Source: Halomonas sp.
GTDB lineage: Bacteria > Pseudomonadota > Gammaproteobacteria > Pseudomonadales > Halomonadaceae
NCBI GenBank assembly: GCA_007129225.1
Contig: SKVX01000214.1
Coordinates: 1-7,733 of the forward strand
DNA length: 7,733 nucleotides
Direction: 5' to 3'
The stretch's first letter is position 1; every line of letters starts with the position of its first letter. The position numbers and the translations under genes were made by a program. The notes beneath the pieces are model-generated. The model was not told the DNA's origin, did not search any database, and saw only the letters and a program-made list of their open reading frames with translations. Below are positions 5,763-7,733 of the stretch, in pieces.

Positions 5763-7055
5763 ATGGCGACTGCCACAACGCGCGACAGCCCGGCCTCCTA
5801 TTACCGCGATACGGTAGCGGTAGGCCTGGACGCCTGTCCGCCGCTGGAAGGCGACCAGCGGGCCGATGTCTGCGTCATCGGTGGTGGGGTAACCGGCTGC
5901 TCGGCGGCGCTGCACCTGGCCGAGCGGGGCTACTCGGTGCGTCTTCTGGAAGCGAGGGCGGTGGGCTTCGGCGCCTCGGGGCGCAGTGGTGGGCAGATCC
6001 TGCCGGGACTGGGCACTGACATCGCCACCGTGGAGCAGGCACTGGGTCATGAACGTGCCCGTGCCATCTGGGAGATGAGTCGTGAAGCGGTTCGGCTCAC
6101 CGCCGCGCTCGTCGAGCGTCATGCCATTCCCTGCGATCTGGCCTGGGGCTTTCTGCATGCCGCCGTCAAGCCGCGCCATGTGCGGGAGTTGCAAGCGTTT
6201 CAGGAGCGCATGGCCCGGGATTACGATTACACGAACATGACCTGGCTTGAGGGCTCGGCACTGCGTGAGCGGGTGGTGACCGACGCCTACCCTGGTGCTC
6301 TCTACGAAGAAGAGGGCGGCCACCTGCATCCGCTGAACTATACCCTGGGCCTGGCTCGCGCCGCACAGCGTGCCGGGGTGACGATCCATGAGGGCAGTGC
6401 TGCACGCCTCATTCGGCGGGGGCAGACGGCACGGGTGGAAACCGAAGGCGGCAGCGTAACAGCCGATTTCGTGGTGGTCGCCGCCAATGCCTATCTGGGA
6501 GGGCTGGTGCCGGAGCTGTCGGGGCGAATGATGCGAGCCGCCAACTACATGGTGGCGACCGCTCCGCTGAGCGAGACGCAGGCCGCCTCGGTGCTGCCGT
6601 GCAACGATGCCCTGGCCGATGCCAATTTCGTCCTCGACTACTATCGGCTCTCGGCCGATCGGCGGCTGATCTATGGTGGGGAGGTGAGCTACGATGGCCG
6701 TGAACCGCGTGGCTTGCGCGAGCGAATGGACGCCAAGATCGCCCGCCTGTTTCCCGTGCTGGAGGGCGTGCCCATCGACTATCGCTGGGGGGGAGATGTG
6801 GCCATTACTCTCAATCGAGCGCCGGATTTCGGGCGTATCGGCCATAACCTCTACTATGTCCAGGGCTATTCCGGCCACGGCATGGCCCTGGCGGGGCTCG
6901 CCGGCCAACTGATGAGCGATACCATTGCCGGCCAGAGCGAGCGGTTCGATCTTTTTGCCGCCATGCCTCATCGGCGCTTTCCCGGTGGGGACAGACTGCG
7001 TACGCCGCTGCTGGTGCTGGCGACCACCTTCTACAAACTGCGCGACCGACTATAA
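5763..7055 (+). CDS. puuB: Gamma-glutamylputrescine oxidase-like FAD oxidoreductase
   Basis: PuuB is an FAD-dependent DAO-type oxidase that converts gamma-glutamylputrescine to gamma-glutamyl-gamma-aminobutyraldehyde, releasing ammonia and hydrogen peroxide, in the Puu putrescine degradation route. From ATG 5763 the protein has 430 residues (E. coli PuuB 426). It starts like PuuB with a short tail and SYY, then has the dinucleotide-binding VIGGGVTGCSAALHLAERG (about 38-56) ending in the ribose-binding glutamate E63. GFGASGRSGGQ (68-78), EEGGHLHPLN (183-192), VVAANAYLGG, NFVLDYYRLSADRRLIYGGEVSY, IDYRWGG and YYVQGYSGHGMALAGLAGQL all follow, as does the family's C-terminal LRDRL. AAGGA eight bases upstream supports this start over the in-frame ATG 5658. 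The gene is 35 bp before the glutamine-synthetase-like ligase, so the two steps are likely co-transcribed. Substrate could be another gamma-glutamyl amine. Confidence 0.88.
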   Translation: MATATTRDSPASYYRDTVAVGLDACPPLEGDQRADVCVIGGGVTGCSAALHLAERGYSVRLLEARAVGFGASGRSGGQILPGLGTDIATVEQALGHERARAIWEMSREAVRLTAALVERHAIPCDLAWGFLHAAVKPRHVRELQAFQERMARDYDYTNMTWLEGSALRERVVTDAYPGALYEEEGGHLHPLNYTLGLARAAQRAGVTIHEGSAARLIRRGQTARVETEGGSVTADFVVVAANAYLGGLVPELSGRMMRAANYMVATAPLSETQAASVLPCNDALADANFVLDYYRLSADRRLIYGGEVSYDGREPRGLRERMDAKIARLFPVLEGVPIDYRWGGDVAITLNRAPDFGRIGHNLYYVQGYSGHGMALAGLAGQLMSDTIAGQSERFDLFAAMPHRRFPGGDRLRTPLLVLATTFYKLRDRL

Positions 7056-7090
7056 CCATCAGCCCGAAACGGGGCGGAAATGAGGTTTCC

Positions 7091-7733
7091 ATGAAAGATC
7101 TAGAGAGCTGGCTCAAGGAACGGCGCATCACCGAGGTGGAGTGCCTGGTCAGCGATATTACCGGGATTGCCCGAGGCAAGATCACCCCCGTTTCCAAGTT
7201 CATGGCCGAGAAGGGCATGCGCTTGCCCGAAAGCGTCCTGCTCCAGACCGTAACCGGTGACTATGTGGAGGATGACCTCTATTATTCGCTGCTCGACCCG
7301 GCGGATATCGACATGATCTGCAAGCCGGACATCTCGGCGGTCTATCCGGTGCCCTGGGCGCTGGAGCCCACGGCCCAGGTCATTCACGACTGCTACGACA
7401 AGATGGGCAACCCCATCGAGCTTTCCTGTCGCAATCAGCTCAAGCGTGTGCTTGCCCTCTATGCCGAGAAGGGCTGGAAGCCGGTGGTGGCGCCGGAGAT
7501 GGAGTTTTACCTCACCAAGCGCTGCGAGGATCCCGACCTGCCGCTTCAGCCGCCGATCGGGCGCAGCGGGCGGCAGGAGACCGGCCGACAATCCTTCTCC
7601 ATCGATGCGGCCAACGAGTTCGATCCGCTGTTCGAGGACATGTACGACTGGTGCGAGGCCCAGGGGCTGGATATCGACACCCTGATCCATGAAGAGGGTA
7701 CCGCCCAGATGGAGATCAACTTTCGCCACGGCG
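7091..7733 (+). CDS. puuA: Gamma-glutamyl-amine ligase, glutamine synthetase family (3' end cut off)
   Basis: This glutamine-synthetase-like ligase probably joins glutamate to putrescine or another amine using ATP, making the substrate for the preceding oxidase. The first 214 codons are visible, roughly the first half of a protein usually 440-475 residues long. The N-terminal beta-grasp domain has ITEVECLVSDITGIARGK (13-30). The catalytic domain begins with VVAPEMEFYL (132-141), giving metal/active-site glutamates E136 and E138. HEEGTAQMEINF (200-211) provides further conserved acidic residues (E202 and E208). The LQPP segment at about 152-155 is shared with E. coli PuuA. The start ATG is preceded by GAGG about six bases upstream. 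True GlnA is less likely given the divergent N-terminus and the puuB partner. Related ligases act on polyamines (PauA/SpuB type), isopropylamine or ethanolamine, so the exact amine is not settled. Confidence 0.8.
   Translation, partial: MKDLESWLKERRITEVECLVSDITGIARGKITPVSKFMAEKGMRLPESVLLQTVTGDYVEDDLYYSLLDPADIDMICKPDISAVYPVPWALEPTAQVIHDCYDKMGNPIELSCRNQLKRVLALYAEKGWKPVVAPEMEFYLTKRCEDPDLPLQPPIGRSGRQETGRQSFSIDAANEFDPLFEDMYDWCEAQGLDIDTLIHEEGTAQMEINFRHG

Noticed and set aside
5748..6971. 407-codon open frame on the minus strand opposite puuB
   Set aside because: The same effect: the sense frame encodes a full-length PuuB-like enzyme with all expected motifs, and the antisense product has no family features.
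7100..7729. 209-codon minus-strand open frame at the right edge
   Set aside because: It lies opposite the glutamine-synthetase-like ligase, which has conserved active-site residues on the + strand.

Overview
The window is GC-rich bacterial DNA in which every supported gene lies on the + strand. The first block, hemA-prfA-prmC followed a little later by moeB, is a typical gammaproteobacterial cluster: Pseudomonas-like genomes keep hemA-prfA-prmC-moeB together and E. coli keeps hemA-prfA-prmC. With an Lrp that resembles the Pseudomonas/E. coli proteins and a puuB-puuA-like pair, the best guess is a gammaproteobacterium of the Oceanospirillales/Halomonadaceae or Pseudomonadales type. That placement is inferred from gene order and remembered protein similarity, not from a search.

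Layout: (1) 1-1088, hemA, cut at its 5' end by the window edge; (2) 1100-2188, prfA (release factor 1); (3) 2188-3027, prmC, sharing one base with the prfA stop; (4) 3028-3214, a 187-bp non-coding gap with a good match to the Lrp binding consensus; (5) 3215-3715, lrp; (6) 3715-4470, moeB, overlapping the lrp stop by one base; (7) 4481-5401, a LysR-family regulator 10 bp after moeB; (8) 5402-5762, a 361-bp AT-richer non-coding gap with a strong palindrome, recurring short motifs and two TTGACA boxes; (9) 5763-7055, puuB-like gamma-glutamylputrescine oxidase; (10) 7091 to the right edge, a puuA-like gamma-glutamyl-amine ligase of the glutamine synthetase family, cut at its 3' end.

How the genes work together: HemA starts tetrapyrrole synthesis. 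PrmC methylates the GGQ glutamine of the release factor encoded immediately before it, so prfA-prmC is an enzyme-substrate pair. Lrp is a global amino-acid-responsive regulator, and MoeB activates the small subunit of molybdopterin synthase for molybdenum cofactor. The last two genes are the first two steps of the gamma-glutamylated polyamine route: PuuA would ligate glutamate to putrescine or a similar amine, and PuuB would oxidise the product. The later steps (puuC, puuD) and a PuuR-type repressor are not in the window. The LysR gene just upstream, and Lrp, are the only local regulator candidates.

I see no mobile element, CRISPR array, RNA gene or clearly new system. The most interesting parts are non-coding: the structured region upstream of puuBA, the probable Lrp autoregulatory site, and the placement of lrp between prmC and moeB.
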